A stretch of DNA of 64,000 nucleotides from BQWY01 sp046351095 (GTDB lineage Bacteria; Nitrospirota; Nitrospiria; Nitrospirales; Nitrospiraceae): contig JAXLZC010000001.1 in assembly GCA_046351095.1 (NCBI GenBank), forward strand, positions 930,001-994,000. The letters run 5' to 3'. Positions 8,532 through 19,951 of this stretch are shown here, one piece after another; position 1 is the stretch's first letter; every line of letters begins with the position of its first letter. A program made the position numbers and the translations under genes. The notes below the pieces were generated by a model that was not told the DNA's origin, searched no databases, and saw only the letters and a list, made by a program, of their open reading frames with translations.

Positions 8532-8673
8532 GCGTAGAAACTCCTCCGTAGTTCATGGTGAGCCGGTAACAGCACGTATCCGGCATCTCAGAACTTTTAC
8601 GTTCCCCTAAACGGCGTTACCACGTCCAAGTCAACACGACTCAACCCGTCACGACAAAGATATACCTGACGAC

Positions 8674-8702
8674 TTGTGACACATCGAGGTGCCTGCTAAG
8701 AT
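8674..8702 (+). promoter_or_regulatory. Candidate sigma70 promoter for valS
   Basis: TTGTGA (8674-8679) and TAAGAT (8697-8702) are separated by 17 bases, about 38 bases before the valS ATG. Each hexamer matches the consensus at four positions. Confidence 0.42.
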
Positions 8703-8739
8703 GTGCGGGCATTTTTGACGCACCGCACGATCACTCGCC

Positions 8740-11499
8740 ATGGCATCCCGCGAACTCGCGAAAGTTTACGATCCGCATCAGGTTGAAGCCCGCTGGTACG
8801 ACCACTGGGACCGCCACGGCTATTTCGGGGCGGATGCCGGCTCGTCCGCGCATCCCTACACCATCGTCATTCCGCCGCCGAACGTCACGGGTTCGCTGCA
8901 CGTCGGCCACGCGCTGAACAATTCGCTCCAAGACATTTTGATCCGCTGGCGGCGTATGCAGGGCCGCGCCACGCTCTGGGTGCCCGGCACCGACCATGCG
9001 GGCATCGCCACGCAAAACGTGGTCGAACGCCAACTCGCCGCCGAAAGCAGCTCGCGTGAAGCGTTAGGACGCGACGCGTTCATCCAACGCGTCTGGAAAT
9101 GGAAAGAGGAATCCGGTGGGACGATCCTCCGCCAGCTCCGCTCGCTCGGCGCCTCCTGCGACTGGAGTCGCACACGCTTCACGATGGACGAGGGTCTCTC
9201 GAAGGCCGTGCGCGAAGTGTTCGTGCGCCTACATGAAGACGGCCTCCTCTACCGCGGCGAACGGCTCATCAATTGGTGCCCGCGTTGCCTGACGGCGCTC
9301 TCCGATATCGAAGTCGAACACGAGGACAGCCAGGGGAAGCTCTACACGATCCGCTATCCGCTCGCCGACGATCCGTCGACGGTCCTACTCGTCGCCACGA
9401 CGCGGCCGGAGACGATGCTGGGCGATACGGCGGTGGCGGTGCACCCGGAAGACGACCGGTATCGCCACCTCATCGGCAAACGGGTGACGCTGCCGCTCAC
9501 CTCGCGCACGATTCCGATCATCGGCGACGGCCTCTTGGTGGACCGCGAATTCGGAACCGGCGCGGTGAAGATCACCCCGGCGCACGACTTCAACGACTTT
9601 GCTGCGGGCGAACGCCACGGCCTGCCGCGCCTCCGCATGATGGACGCGCGCGCCACATTGGCGCCTGCGCTCCTGACGCTGGCCGGCGTCGAGCCGCGTA
9701 TCGTCGACGCGGTGAGCGGACTCACCGCCGCCAAAGCACGCACGAAGATCGAGCAGTTGCTCACCGACGGCGGCGCGATGGACAAGGTCGAGCCGCACAA
9801 ACTCGCGCTCGGCAAATGTTACCGCTGCAAGACGATCGTCGAGCCGTCGCTCTCCGACCAATGGTTCGTGAAAATCCAACCGTTGGCCGACCCTGCGATC
9901 CGCGCGGTGGAAGACGGCCGTATCCGTATCATCCCCGATGCGTGGAAAAACAATTATCTCGGCTGGATGCGCGATATCAAAGACTGGTGTATCTCGCGCC
10001 AAATTTGGTGGGGCCATCAAATCCCCGCCTGGTATTGCGAGACCTGTTACGGCCGACGCTTCGAGCGCCGCGCGGACGGCGCGCCGTTCATTCCGACGGA
10101 TGCGACGCCCATCATCGCGAAGACCGCGCCGACTGCCTGCCCGCATGGGCACCGTGACGCGCTGGTGCAGGATCCCGACGTACTCGATACCTGGTTTTCG
10201 TCGGCGCTCTGGCCCTTCTCGACGCTCGGCTGGCCCGAACAGACTGCTGATCTGGCGAAGTTTTATCCGACCTCGACACTCGTCACCGGCCTGGACATTT
10301 TGTTTTTCTGGGTCGCGCGTATGATCATGATGGGCCTGAAGTTCATGGGCAACGTGCCCTTCCGCGACGTGTATATCCACGCCCTCGTGCGCGACGCCGA
10401 AGGGCAGAAGATGAGCAAGTCGAAGGGCAACGTGATCGACCCACTCCACGTGATGGAGAAGTTCGGCACGGACTCGCTGCGGTTTACGCTGGCGTCGATG
10501 TCGACACCAGGCCGCGACATCAAACTGGCAGAAGAGCGTATCGAGGGCTACCGAAACTTCGCGAATAAAATTTGGAACGCGGCGCGCTTTTTATTGATGC
10601 ACGTCGAAGGTCCGCGCGAAGCCGTCCCCGTCGGCGAACGGTCGCTGCCCGACCGCTGGATCCTCTCGCGCCTCGCCGCAACCGCGAAGCAGGTCAACCA
10701 ATCGCTCGATCTCTATCGGTTCGATCAAGCGAGTAGCGCGCTCTACCATTTTATTTGGCACGAGTTCTGCGACTGGTATTTGGAGCTCGCGAAGGTGGCG
10801 CTGCAAAGCGACGGACCGGAGGCGCGGCGTACGCGCCACACGTTGCTCGAAGCATTCGAGACCTTGATGCGGCTGTTGCATCCGTTCATGCCGTTTCTGT
10901 CGGAAGAAATTTGGCAGACGCTGCCGAAGCCGGACGGCGGCGAACCGCACGCGACCGCAAGCATCATGGTGCAGCCCTACCCCGATACCCTGTCGGCCTG
11001 GGCGGACAAAGACGCGGACGACGCGATGGCGCTCTTCCAACAAGCGCTCGCCTTGGTGCGTACGGGTCGTGCGCTGCTGAATTACACGCCGAGCACACAG
11101 GTGCCCTTCACGGCGGACAGTATCGCGGCGGACGGACGGACCACGCTGCAACGGATGCAACCGTCGCTCCGTGTCATGGGACGCGGCGACGCCGACATTC
11201 GCCCGCATACCGAATGGACGGGCGCGCGACTCCTTCGCCTGTCGTCCGGCGGCGTCAGCATCGGCCTGTCCGTCTTGGGCGACGTCGATCTCCAAAAGGC
11301 GATGGACCGTGTCGTGAAACAACGCGACGACGAGGCGCTCGAAGCGAAACGGTTGCAGGGTAAATTGGGCAACGCGGAATTCGTCGCCAAGGCGCCGCCG
11401 GAAGTCGTGACCGACCACCAGGAACGCCTGGCCGCCATCACACAAAATCAGTCCCTGCTCGACAGCAGTCTCCAACAGCTCGGCGCGATGCGCACATGA
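8740..11499 (+). CDS. valS: Valyl-tRNA synthetase
   Basis: A class I synthetase of 919 aa that charges tRNA-Val with valine. The HIGH motif is HVGH (54-57) and the second ATP motif is KMSKS (about 557-561). Between them lies the large CP1 editing domain, which removes mischarged Thr. The last 65 residues are the charged coiled-coil arm typical of ValRS (DDEALEAKRLQGKLGN region). Length matches the family. The stop overlaps the nadC start (ATGA), so nadC translation is probably coupled. Confidence 0.97.
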   Translation: MASRELAKVYDPHQVEARWYDHWDRHGYFGADAGSSAHPYTIVIPPPNVTGSLHVGHALNNSLQDILIRWRRMQGRATLWVPGTDHAGIATQNVVERQLAAESSSREALGRDAFIQRVWKWKEESGGTILRQLRSLGASCDWSRTRFTMDEGLSKAVREVFVRLHEDGLLYRGERLINWCPRCLTALSDIEVEHEDSQGKLYTIRYPLADDPSTVLLVATTRPETMLGDTAVAVHPEDDRYRHLIGKRVTLPLTSRTIPIIGDGLLVDREFGTGAVKITPAHDFNDFAAGERHGLPRLRMMDARATLAPALLTLAGVEPRIVDAVSGLTAAKARTKIEQLLTDGGAMDKVEPHKLALGKCYRCKTIVEPSLSDQWFVKIQPLADPAIRAVEDGRIRIIPDAWKNNYLGWMRDIKDWCISRQIWWGHQIPAWYCETCYGRRFERRADGAPFIPTDATPIIAKTAPTACPHGHRDALVQDPDVLDTWFSSALWPFSTLGWPEQTADLAKFYPTSTLVTGLDILFFWVARMIMMGLKFMGNVPFRDVYIHALVRDAEGQKMSKSKGNVIDPLHVMEKFGTDSLRFTLASMSTPGRDIKLAEERIEGYRNFANKIWNAARFLLMHVEGPREAVPVGERSLPDRWILSRLAATAKQVNQSLDLYRFDQASSALYHFIWHEFCDWYLELAKVALQSDGPEARRTRHTLLEAFETLMRLLHPFMPFLSEEIWQTLPKPDGGEPHATASIMVQPYPDTLSAWADKDADDAMALFQQALALVRTGRALLNYTPSTQVPFTADSIAADGRTTLQRMQPSLRVMGRGDADIRPHTEWTGARLLRLSSGGVSIGLSVLGDVDLQKAMDRVVKQRDDEALEAKRLQGKLGNAEFVAKAPPEVVTDHQERLAAITQNQSLLDSSLQQLGAMRT

Positions 11500-12392
11500 A
11501 CGCGCGCGCCGCTGCAGCGCCTCTCGACCCCGAGGTCATCTCGCGCACCGTAGCAGCCGCGCTGGCCGAGGATCTGCCCCAGGGCGACATCACCACCGAC
11601 ACGCTGTTCCCATCCGCCGTCGCCGCCTCCGGCGCTATCGTCGCCAAACAATCAGTGGTCGTCGCCGGTGTGGCCGTCGCACGCGAAACCTTTCGCCAGG
11701 TCGACACGACGCTGAAGATCGTCGTCGCAAAACAGGACGGCGACCGTGCGCGCGCGGGCGAGACCGTCCTGACCGTCGAAGGCGACGGCCGCGCAATTCT
11801 CAAAGGCGAACGGGTCACGCTGAACTTCATGCAGCGGCTCTCCGGCATCGCCACACTCACCGCGCAGTTTTGCGACGCCGTGCACGGCACCGGCGTGACG
11901 ATCCTCGACACACGCAAAACCACACCGGGCCTCCGCGCATTCGAAAAGTGGGCGGTGCGGCTCGGCGGTGGACGAAACCATCGTCTCTCGCTCAGTGATG
12001 CGGCGATGGTGAAGGACAATCACCTCGTCCTCGGCCAACGTGACGGCCGCTCGCTGGCCGACTGTGCGCGACGTATACGCGAACAGGGCCCGCGCGGACT
12101 GCGGATCACGATCGAAGTCGACCGCCTCGATCAAATCGAACCGGTGCTCGCCGGGCATCCCGACGTCATCCTGCTCGACAACATGACGCCGGCGCAGGTC
12201 CGCCAAGCCGTCGGCATGATCGGCGCACGCGCGGAGACGGAAGTGTCGGGCGGTATCCGCCTCGAGACGATTCGCGACTATGCGGCGGCACGCCCGACGT
12301 ACATTTCCATCGGCGCCCTCACCCATTCCGCGCCGGCCGTCGATCTCAGCCTCGACTTCACGGTACGCGACGCAATAGGCGCCAAGAGCTGA
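11496..12392 (+). CDS. nadC: Nicotinate-nucleotide pyrophosphorylase (quinolinate phosphoribosyltransferase)
   Basis: 298 aa. It converts quinolinate and PRPP to nicotinate mononucleotide with loss of CO2 in de novo NAD synthesis. Family features in order: the N-terminal GDITTD motif, KGERVTLNFMQRLSGIAT, TRKTTPGLR, the GGGRNHR loop and VEVSGGI near the C-terminus. The ATG overlaps the valS stop by four bases. birA follows 18 bases later, so valS-nadC-birA is one transcription unit. Confidence 0.95.
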   Translation: MNARAAAAPLDPEVISRTVAAALAEDLPQGDITTDTLFPSAVAASGAIVAKQSVVVAGVAVARETFRQVDTTLKIVVAKQDGDRARAGETVLTVEGDGRAILKGERVTLNFMQRLSGIATLTAQFCDAVHGTGVTILDTRKTTPGLRAFEKWAVRLGGGRNHRLSLSDAAMVKDNHLVLGQRDGRSLADCARRIREQGPRGLRITIEVDRLDQIEPVLAGHPDVILLDNMTPAQVRQAVGMIGARAETEVSGGIRLETIRDYAAARPTYISIGALTHSAPAVDLSLDFTVRDAIGAKS

Positions 12393-12410
12393 TCGCAACT
12401 CTCGCACTCA

Positions 12411-13307
12411 ATGACCGGATCAGAGCTCAGGCAATTTGAGCGACGCCTCAAAGCGGGGCTGACCACGAGCTGGCTGGGACGTCCTTTTTCCGCGCTCGCC
12501 TCCGTCGACTCGACCAATTCCGAAGTGCTTCGTTACGCGGGACAATCCGACCAAACACAGCATCCCGTGCATGGGACAACGATCTTTGCAGACGAACAGA
12601 CGGCCGGACGCGGGCGCCGTGGGCGTTCGTGGATGGCAGTGCCAGGCGGCAGTCTCTGTTTTTCGTTTGTGCTCCAGCCCGGCGCAGCGACTCTCGAAGC
12701 GACCGAGACACACGCGTCCGACCGTTCGCATCTGGCGTGGATTCCCCTCGCGACCGCGCTCGGCCTCGCCGAGGGCATTCGCGCGGCAACCGGGATCGCA
12801 CCGCAGGTCAAATGGCCGAACGACCTGTTGTCGAACGGACGAAAACTCGGCGGCATTTTGTGCGAAGCGCAGGGCCACGGCGCCTCGCAACAGATCGTCG
12901 TCGGCATCGGGATCAACCTGGACAGCACGGGCGCAGACATCCCACCGGACCTGCAGCCGATCATGACCTGCCTACGCCAACAAACCCGCCGAACAATTGC
13001 ACGCGCCGAGTTACTCGCTGCGCTGTTGAATGCGCTCGAACCCTGCCTCGATCCCTTTTGCCGAACGGATACAGCCGATCCGACGACGACCACGTCGCGG
13101 GCGGATATCCGACGCCGCTATCGCGCGACTTGTATAACGATTGGAAAAACCGTGCGGGTAGAACTCAGCGACAAGTCGCCGTTGACCGGCGTTGCGGAAT
13201 CCATTGCGGACAGCGGCGCCCTCCTCATCCGCCCGACCGCCGATCCGGGACAACCGTCCCCCGCCCCAGTTGCAGTCTTCGCAGGGGATGTGGTCCACTT
13301 ACGGTAA
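12411..13307 (+). CDS. birA: Biotin-[acetyl-CoA-carboxylase] ligase, without DNA-binding domain
   Basis: 298 aa. It activates biotin as biotinyl-AMP and transfers it to the carboxyl carrier protein. Visible are DSTN near residue 33, the biotinyl-AMP loop GRGRRGRSW (66-74), KWPNDLL (about 141-147), and the C-terminal SH3-like domain ending in GDVVHLR. The helix-turn-helix that makes E. coli BirA a repressor is absent, so this is a monofunctional ligase. The insert with Thr/Asp repeats around 220-235 is slightly unusual. It sits between nadC and coaX. Confidence 0.93.
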   Translation: MTGSELRQFERRLKAGLTTSWLGRPFSALASVDSTNSEVLRYAGQSDQTQHPVHGTTIFADEQTAGRGRRGRSWMAVPGGSLCFSFVLQPGAATLEATETHASDRSHLAWIPLATALGLAEGIRAATGIAPQVKWPNDLLSNGRKLGGILCEAQGHGASQQIVVGIGINLDSTGADIPPDLQPIMTCLRQQTRRTIARAELLAALLNALEPCLDPFCRTDTADPTTTTSRADIRRRYRATCITIGKTVRVELSDKSPLTGVAESIADSGALLIRPTADPGQPSPAPVAVFAGDVVHLR

Positions 13308-13363
13308 GCGATCCGACCGTATTCCAACGGCGATCGTGGACGTAAACGTAGACAAAAACCACG

Positions 13364-14140
13364 ATGCTGCTCGCAATCGACATCGGCAATACGAACGTCG
13401 TCTGGGGCCTGTACGAAGGCGCGACGCTCAAGGGCCATTGGCGCCTGGCGACCGACGGCACCCAAACCGCCGACGAATACGGGTTGGAGTTTCGCGGCCT
13501 GCTGCACTTGGCCGGGTATGGGCCGAACGACGTGCACGGCGTCATCATCTCCAGCGTCGTCCCCTCGCTGAACCACACATTCGACACCCTGAGCGAAACC
13601 TATTTTCACCATACGCCGTTGACGGTCGGCGCCGACACCGACACGGGCCTGACCCTGCGCTACGCGAACCCTCGCGAAATCGGCAGCGACCGGATCGTGA
13701 ACGCGGCGGCCGCCTTCCACGAATTCCGCACCGACCTCATCATCATCGACTTCGGGACGGCCACGACGTTTTGCGCCGTCACCAAACAAGGTGACTATCT
13801 GGGCGGCGTGATCGCGCCGGGGTTGGGCATCAGCGCAGACGTGCTCTGGTCGCGCACCGCGAAGTTGCCGAAGGTCGCCCTCGTCAAACCGAAGACCGTG
13901 ATCGGACGCGATACCGCCAGCAGCATGCAGAGCGGATTGATCTTCGGATACGCCGGGTTGGTCGACAGCCTCGTGGACCGAATGAGCCGCGAACTCTGCA
14001 CCGAACCGAAGGTGATCGCTACCGGCGGTCTGGCCGGGATCATCGCCCCCGAAACAATGCGTATTCACGAGATTCGCCCCCTGCTCACGCTCGACGGCTT
14101 GGCTCTCCTGTATCGTCGCTCCTGCGGCGAACACGCCTAA
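13364..14140 (+). CDS. coaX: Type III pantothenate kinase
   Basis: 258 aa. It phosphorylates pantothenate, the first step of coenzyme A synthesis, and is feedback-insensitive unlike CoaA. The ASKHA fold is shown by DIGNTNVVWG (5-14), the central NPREIGSDRIVNAAAA block and IIDFGTATTF. The C-terminus has ATGGLAGIIA. Type III enzymes form dimers that need a monovalent cation. The usual birA-coaX neighbourhood is preserved. Confidence 0.95.
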   Translation: MLLAIDIGNTNVVWGLYEGATLKGHWRLATDGTQTADEYGLEFRGLLHLAGYGPNDVHGVIISSVVPSLNHTFDTLSETYFHHTPLTVGADTDTGLTLRYANPREIGSDRIVNAAAAFHEFRTDLIIIDFGTATTFCAVTKQGDYLGGVIAPGLGISADVLWSRTAKLPKVALVKPKTVIGRDTASSMQSGLIFGYAGLVDSLVDRMSRELCTEPKVIATGGLAGIIAPETMRIHEIRPLLTLDGLALLYRRSCGEHA

Positions 14141-14180
14141 GAATTTCTCGCGAAAAAATCAGAAAAAGTCCAAGCGGCGG

Positions 14181-14208
14181 TTGACTTTACGCATGCTGTG
14201 GCTATCTG
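14181..14208 (+). promoter_or_regulatory. Candidate sigma70 promoter for grpE-dnaK
   Basis: TTGACT (14181-14186) and TATCTG (14203-14208) with a 16-base spacer lie about 23 bases before the grpE start. No CIRCE palindrome was seen around it. Confidence 0.4.
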
Positions 14209-14230
14209 ACGACAACTAGAGGTGCCTATC

Positions 14231-14800
14231 GTGATGGACAACGAAGACAATTCACGCAGAATCAACGAGTTATCGGACGAGGACGAGTCGGTCGCCGGAG
14301 TCGGCGAGGTCACGGCCGAATCGTTGGCCGAGCTGACCAAACAAGTCGCAGCCAAGACCGAGGAGGCCAAAGCCTTCCAGGACAAGTACCTGCGACTCGT
14401 GGCGGAGATGGAAAACTACAAGCGCGTCTCGCAGCGCGAGCAGAAAAACAGCATCCGCTTCGGCAACGAATCGATCTTGAAGGACATCCTGCCGACGATC
14501 GACAACTTAGAACGTGCGATCAAGGCGGCCAAGGCGTCCGCCTCGACAACCGCCGGCGGCGACGCGCTCATCCAGGGCGTGGAGCTGACGCTCAAAAATC
14601 TGACGGAAAGTTTGGGCCGCCACGGCGTGACCCCCATCGCGAGCGTCGGCCAGACCTTCGACCCGAATCACCATCAGGCGGTGGCGCAGGTCGAATCCGA
14701 CACCGTGGCCGCCGGCCATGTGGTGGAGGAATTTCAGAAGGGCTATCTGCTGCACGACCGTGTGCTGCGGGCGGCCATGGTCAGCGTCGCGGGGTCCTAA
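14231..14800 (+). CDS. grpE: GrpE nucleotide-exchange factor
   Basis: A GTG start at 14231 is preferred because AGAGG lies 8 bases upstream; ATG at 14234 is the alternative. The protein of about 189 aa has an acidic, disordered N-terminus, a long coiled coil (about 35-95 with KYLRLVAEMENYKRR-like core KYLRLVAEMENYK) and the C-terminal beta domain. The last part is the GrpE signature ending in GYLLHDRVLRAAMVSV. GrpE releases ADP from DnaK. It is first in a grpE-dnaK-dnaJ-rsmE cluster with no hrcA. Confidence 0.95.
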   Translation: MMDNEDNSRRINELSDEDESVAGVGEVTAESLAELTKQVAAKTEEAKAFQDKYLRLVAEMENYKRVSQREQKNSIRFGNESILKDILPTIDNLERAIKAAKASASTTAGGDALIQGVELTLKNLTESLGRHGVTPIASVGQTFDPNHHQAVAQVESDTVAAGHVVEEFQKGYLLHDRVLRAAMVSVAGS

Positions 14801-14896
14801 GACGCGGACCGACGAACACCGACCGACGAGCGCGGCTCGCGGTCGAGTGAGACGACGAGCATCTCAACGACGACGACACGACGGAAGGAGTACACA

Positions 14897-16810
<1,914 letters not shown>

Positions 16811-16825
16811 CGTTCCGTGTAGGAT

Positions 16826-16864
16826 GGCGTCCCTGTATTCGATCTCGTCGAGTGCAGGGACGCC
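16826..16864 (+). other. Hairpin in the dnaK-dnaJ spacer
   Basis: GGCGTCCCTG (16826-16835) and its exact complement (16855-16864) form a 10-bp stem with a 19-base loop. No T tract follows, so it is more likely a processing or attenuation element than a full terminator. Confidence 0.45.
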
Positions 16865-16912
16865 CGTGTGTTCGCCTCATCCGAATGAACCCCTGACAAG
16901 GTATGGCCAGTC

Positions 16913-18037
16913 GTGAGTAAACGCGATTATTACGAAACGCTCGGCGTCGAACGGACGGCCTCCGAGGACGAAATCAAAAAAGCGTTTCGACGCCTGGCTC
17001 GCCAGCACCATCCCGACGTCCAGCACGGGCAGCAAGACAAAAAACAAGCGGAAGAAAAGTTCAAAGAAATCGCGGAAGCCTACGAAGTCCTCAGCGACGC
17101 GCAACGCCGCCAACGTTACGACGCCTACGGGCACGCGGGCGCGCAGGGCGGCGGCGGCTTCGAAGGGTTCGACTTCGGCGGCCAAGGCGGATTCGGCGAC
17201 GTCTTCGGCGATATCTTCGAAGATTTTTTCGGCGGTGGGCGTGGCGGAGGACGGCAACGCGGTGAACGCGGCTCGGACCTGCAGTACAATTTAGAAATTA
17301 CCTTCGAAGAGTCGGTCTTCGGCAAGGACGCGAAGCTCAAGATTCCGCGTTGGGAAACCTGCGAGGCCTGTCACGGCACCGGCGCAAAATCGCAGAGCGC
17401 GATGAAGACCTGCCCGAGTTGCAAAGGCGCCGGGCAAATCCGGTTGCAGCAGGGTTTTTTCAGCATCAACCGCACCTGCCACCAATGTAACGGCGCAGGC
17501 CAAATCATCAGCGAGCCCTGCAAAGACTGTCAGGGGCGGCAGCGTGTCTATCGCGAGCAGATGCTGTCGGTGCACATCCCGGCCGGCATCGAAGGCGGCA
17601 TGCGCCTCCGGCTCTCGAACGAGGGCGAGCATGGTTTGAACGGCGGGCCTCCGGGTGACCTGTTCGTCGCACTGTCGGTCAAACCGCACCCGCACTTCAC
17701 CCGCAAGGGTACGGACATCCTCTGCGATGTGCCGATCCATTTTGTGACCGCCGCACTCGGCGGCACCGTCGAAGTGCCGACGCTCAAGGGCCCGGCGACC
17801 ATTAAGGTGTCGGCTGGTTCGCAGCACGACCATACGGTTCGGATCAAAGGCAGCGGCATTCCCAGCCTCAAGGGCGGCAATCCCGGCGATCAGGTCTGCG
17901 CGATCAAGGTGCAGGTGCCGACCAAGTTGTCGGCACGGCAACGCGAATTACTCGCCGAATTTGCCAAGGAATCCGGTCTCGCTGCCGATCAAAACGGTGA
18001 AGGTTTTTTCGACAAGGTCAAAACACTCTTCGAGTAG
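16913..18037 (+). CDS. dnaJ: Chaperone DnaJ (type I Hsp40)
   Basis: 374 aa from a GTG start. The J domain holds HPD (about 33-35), followed by a Gly/Phe-rich region containing GGFEGFDFGGQGGFGD. Four zinc-binding repeats follow: CEACHGTG, CPSCKGAG, CHQCNGAG and CKDCQGRQ. The fourth keeps its cysteines but lacks the final Gly. The C-terminal substrate domains are complete. DnaJ delivers substrates to DnaK and triggers its ATPase. Confidence 0.97.
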   Translation: MSKRDYYETLGVERTASEDEIKKAFRRLARQHHPDVQHGQQDKKQAEEKFKEIAEAYEVLSDAQRRQRYDAYGHAGAQGGGGFEGFDFGGQGGFGDVFGDIFEDFFGGGRGGGRQRGERGSDLQYNLEITFEESVFGKDAKLKIPRWETCEACHGTGAKSQSAMKTCPSCKGAGQIRLQQGFFSINRTCHQCNGAGQIISEPCKDCQGRQRVYREQMLSVHIPAGIEGGMRLRLSNEGEHGLNGGPPGDLFVALSVKPHPHFTRKGTDILCDVPIHFVTAALGGTVEVPTLKGPATIKVSAGSQHDHTVRIKGSGIPSLKGGNPGDQVCAIKVQVPTKLSARQRELLAEFAKESGLAADQNGEGFFDKVKTLFE

Positions 18038-18147
18038 TCGCGCGTTTGTAGATCCGATTCCTATCCAGCTGTCACGCCTCGCGGCGTGGCACCGGTCCGA
18101 AACTCCTCCGGACCCAGCACTGCAACTCCTACCGACCTCGCCATTCC

Positions 18148-18909
18148 ATGCCGAGCTTTTTTATCGATCCAACGGAACGTGTCGGCAACGAGATCACGCT
18201 CACCGGCGACCTCCACCGTCACCTGACGCAGAGTCTTCGCACCAAAGTCGGCGATTCGCTTTTGCTGACCGAAGCCGCGGTGCAGCGACACACCGCTCGT
18301 GTGACGCAGATCGACCGTCGACAGATCCGCGTGCAGATTGAATCGACAATCCCCTGCCCACCGCAGTCGTCCGTTCAGGTGTGTTTGGCATCGGCTATTC
18401 TCAAGCACGATCCGATGGATTGGGCCGTCCAGAAAGCCACGGAGCTTGGTGTGTCGGCGATTCAACCGCTGATTACCCATCGAAGCGCCGTACGGCCGGA
18501 CGCCGAACGCGGCGCCGCGCAGCGTGCCCGCTGGGAACGTATCGCCCAGGAAGCGGCGCAGCAGTCCGAGCGCTGGACCATTCCGGCGATTGCCGATCCA
18601 ATGACATTGACGCAGTGGCTTGCACGGATGGGGACCAGAGAAGACCCGACAAACCTATCGATCGTTTTAGAAGAGCGACGCTCGGCACAGAGTCTGTTGT
18701 CGCTTCCGTTCCCGCCCAAACTACAAACCGTGACGATCTTGATCGGGCCGGAGGGTGGATGGGAGCCGTCGGAATCGGACGGTTTACTGGCACGCGGCGT
18801 ACAGCCCGCAAGTTTAGGCGAGACGATTTTACGCGCGGACACCGCCGCCGTAACGGCGCTCGCGATCGTGCAGGCTCGTGTGAATTGGGGAAACGGGCGC
18901 GCAGGCTAG
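18148..18909 (+). CDS. rsmE: 16S rRNA m3U1498 methyltransferase
   Basis: 253 aa. RsmE methylates U1498 in the decoding centre of 16S rRNA with S-adenosylmethionine. The protein has the N-terminal PUA-like domain and the C-terminal SPOUT knot with IGPEGGWEPSE and LGETILRADTAA, both characteristic of the family. It lies 110 bases after dnaJ on the same strand and converges on the Ycf48-like gene. dnaJ-rsmE adjacency is common in bacteria. Confidence 0.94.
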   Translation: MPSFFIDPTERVGNEITLTGDLHRHLTQSLRTKVGDSLLLTEAAVQRHTARVTQIDRRQIRVQIESTIPCPPQSSVQVCLASAILKHDPMDWAVQKATELGVSAIQPLITHRSAVRPDAERGAAQRARWERIAQEAAQQSERWTIPAIADPMTLTQWLARMGTREDPTNLSIVLEERRSAQSLLSLPFPPKLQTVTILIGPEGGWEPSESDGLLARGVQPASLGETILRADTAAVTALAIVQARVNWGNGRAG

Positions 18910-18943
18910 GAGACCCACGCAGAACAGGTCGACGGTCGATGCG

Positions 18944-19951
18944 TTACGGATGTAACGGCTGAAGCGTGCCGTTTTCGCCGACCGCCCAGAGATGCGTCGC
19001 ATCCGCGACACTCAACCCGAACAACGTCGCGCGTCCCAACGACGGCTGCACGTCCCACGAAGATCCGCCGTCTGTCGTGCGATACAACGCCCCGCGCTCG
19101 CCGACCATCCAGCCCTGCTTCGGTGCGCTGAACCGCACCTTCAGCAAGTCGGTCACATGAGTACAACTGCCGGTGCAGGAGACCGACCGATCCAACCAAG
19201 TCGTGCCGCCGTCGTTACTCTGCATGACAAGGCCCGCATTGCCGACGATCCAGGCGGTCGTGGCGTCCGAAAAGACCACATCGAAAAACGTGCCGGAATT
19301 GTTGGTCGTCCGCGCGATCCAATGTTCGCCGCCGTCCTCGGTCGTCAACACGGTCCCCAGCGCGCCGACCGCCAGACCGCGCCGTTCGTCGACAAACTGC
19401 GCCGCGTACAAGTTGGCGTTCGAGTCGCTGGGTTGCTCCTGCCAGCGCGCGCCGCCATCGGTCGTGTGCAAGATGACGCCGCGCTCCCCAACGATCCAGC
19501 CGGTTTGCGCATCGCGCATCGTCACGCCGTACATTGTCTGCGGCACCGGACTCACTTGCCGTTGCCAATGTTCGCCGCCGTCGGTCGTCACGAAGATCGT
19601 CCCGTTGGCGCCGACCACCCAACCACGCTTCGCATCCAACAAGTGCACCGCCGTCAGCAACGCATTCGTGTTGCTCTTGAGTAACGACCAATGTTTGCCG
19701 CCGTCTGTCGTACGGATGATCGTCCCGCCCATGCCGACGGCAAGCCCATGCTGCGGATCGGCGAACGAGACGGACAACAGGGTCCCTGCGGTGGGACTCT
19801 TCACTGTCGTCGCAGCATCCGGTTTATCAGCAGCAATGGCGACGACAGGCGACACAGCCCCGACGAGCGCTGCACAGAGCGCGGCAATGCCGACTGCTGT
19901 CGCGCAGGTCGACCGAAACCGAGGCTGAACCGAGGTCGCTCGTATGGTCAT
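18944..19951 (-). CDS. Exported Ycf48/HCF136-like beta-propeller
   Basis: The start at 19951 overlaps the stop of the IPT gene as ATGA, so the two are translationally coupled. The 335-aa protein has a signal peptide of about 40 residues ending near VAIAADK. It then carries six to seven repeats of the form TTDGGxHW, each preceded by GWxVGxxGxI. These Asp-box-like repeats define the Ycf48 propeller, which in phototrophs assists photosystem II assembly. In non-phototrophs such proteins are periplasmic and of unknown role. A single CTGSC insert sits in blade five. Coupling suggests it works with the IPT protein. Confidence 0.85.
   Translation of the reverse strand: MTIRATSVQPRFRSTCATAVGIAALCAALVGAVSPVVAIAADKPDAATTVKSPTAGTLLSVSFADPQHGLAVGMGGTIIRTTDGGKHWSLLKSNTNALLTAVHLLDAKRGWVVGANGTIFVTTDGGEHWQRQVSPVPQTMYGVTMRDAQTGWIVGERGVILHTTDGGARWQEQPSDSNANLYAAQFVDERRGLAVGALGTVLTTEDGGEHWIARTTNNSGTFFDVVFSDATTAWIVGNAGLVMQSNDGGTTWLDRSVSCTGSCTHVTDLLKVRFSAPKQGWMVGERGALYRTTDGGSSWDVQPSLGRATLFGLSVADATHLWAVGENGTLQPLHP

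Noticed and set aside
14141..14233. CIRCE element for HrcA control before grpE
   Set aside because: No TTAGCACTC-type 9-bp inverted repeat could be found, and no hrcA gene precedes grpE.
16826..16864. Terminator after dnaK
   Set aside because: The stem has no T tract, so I list it only as a hairpin.
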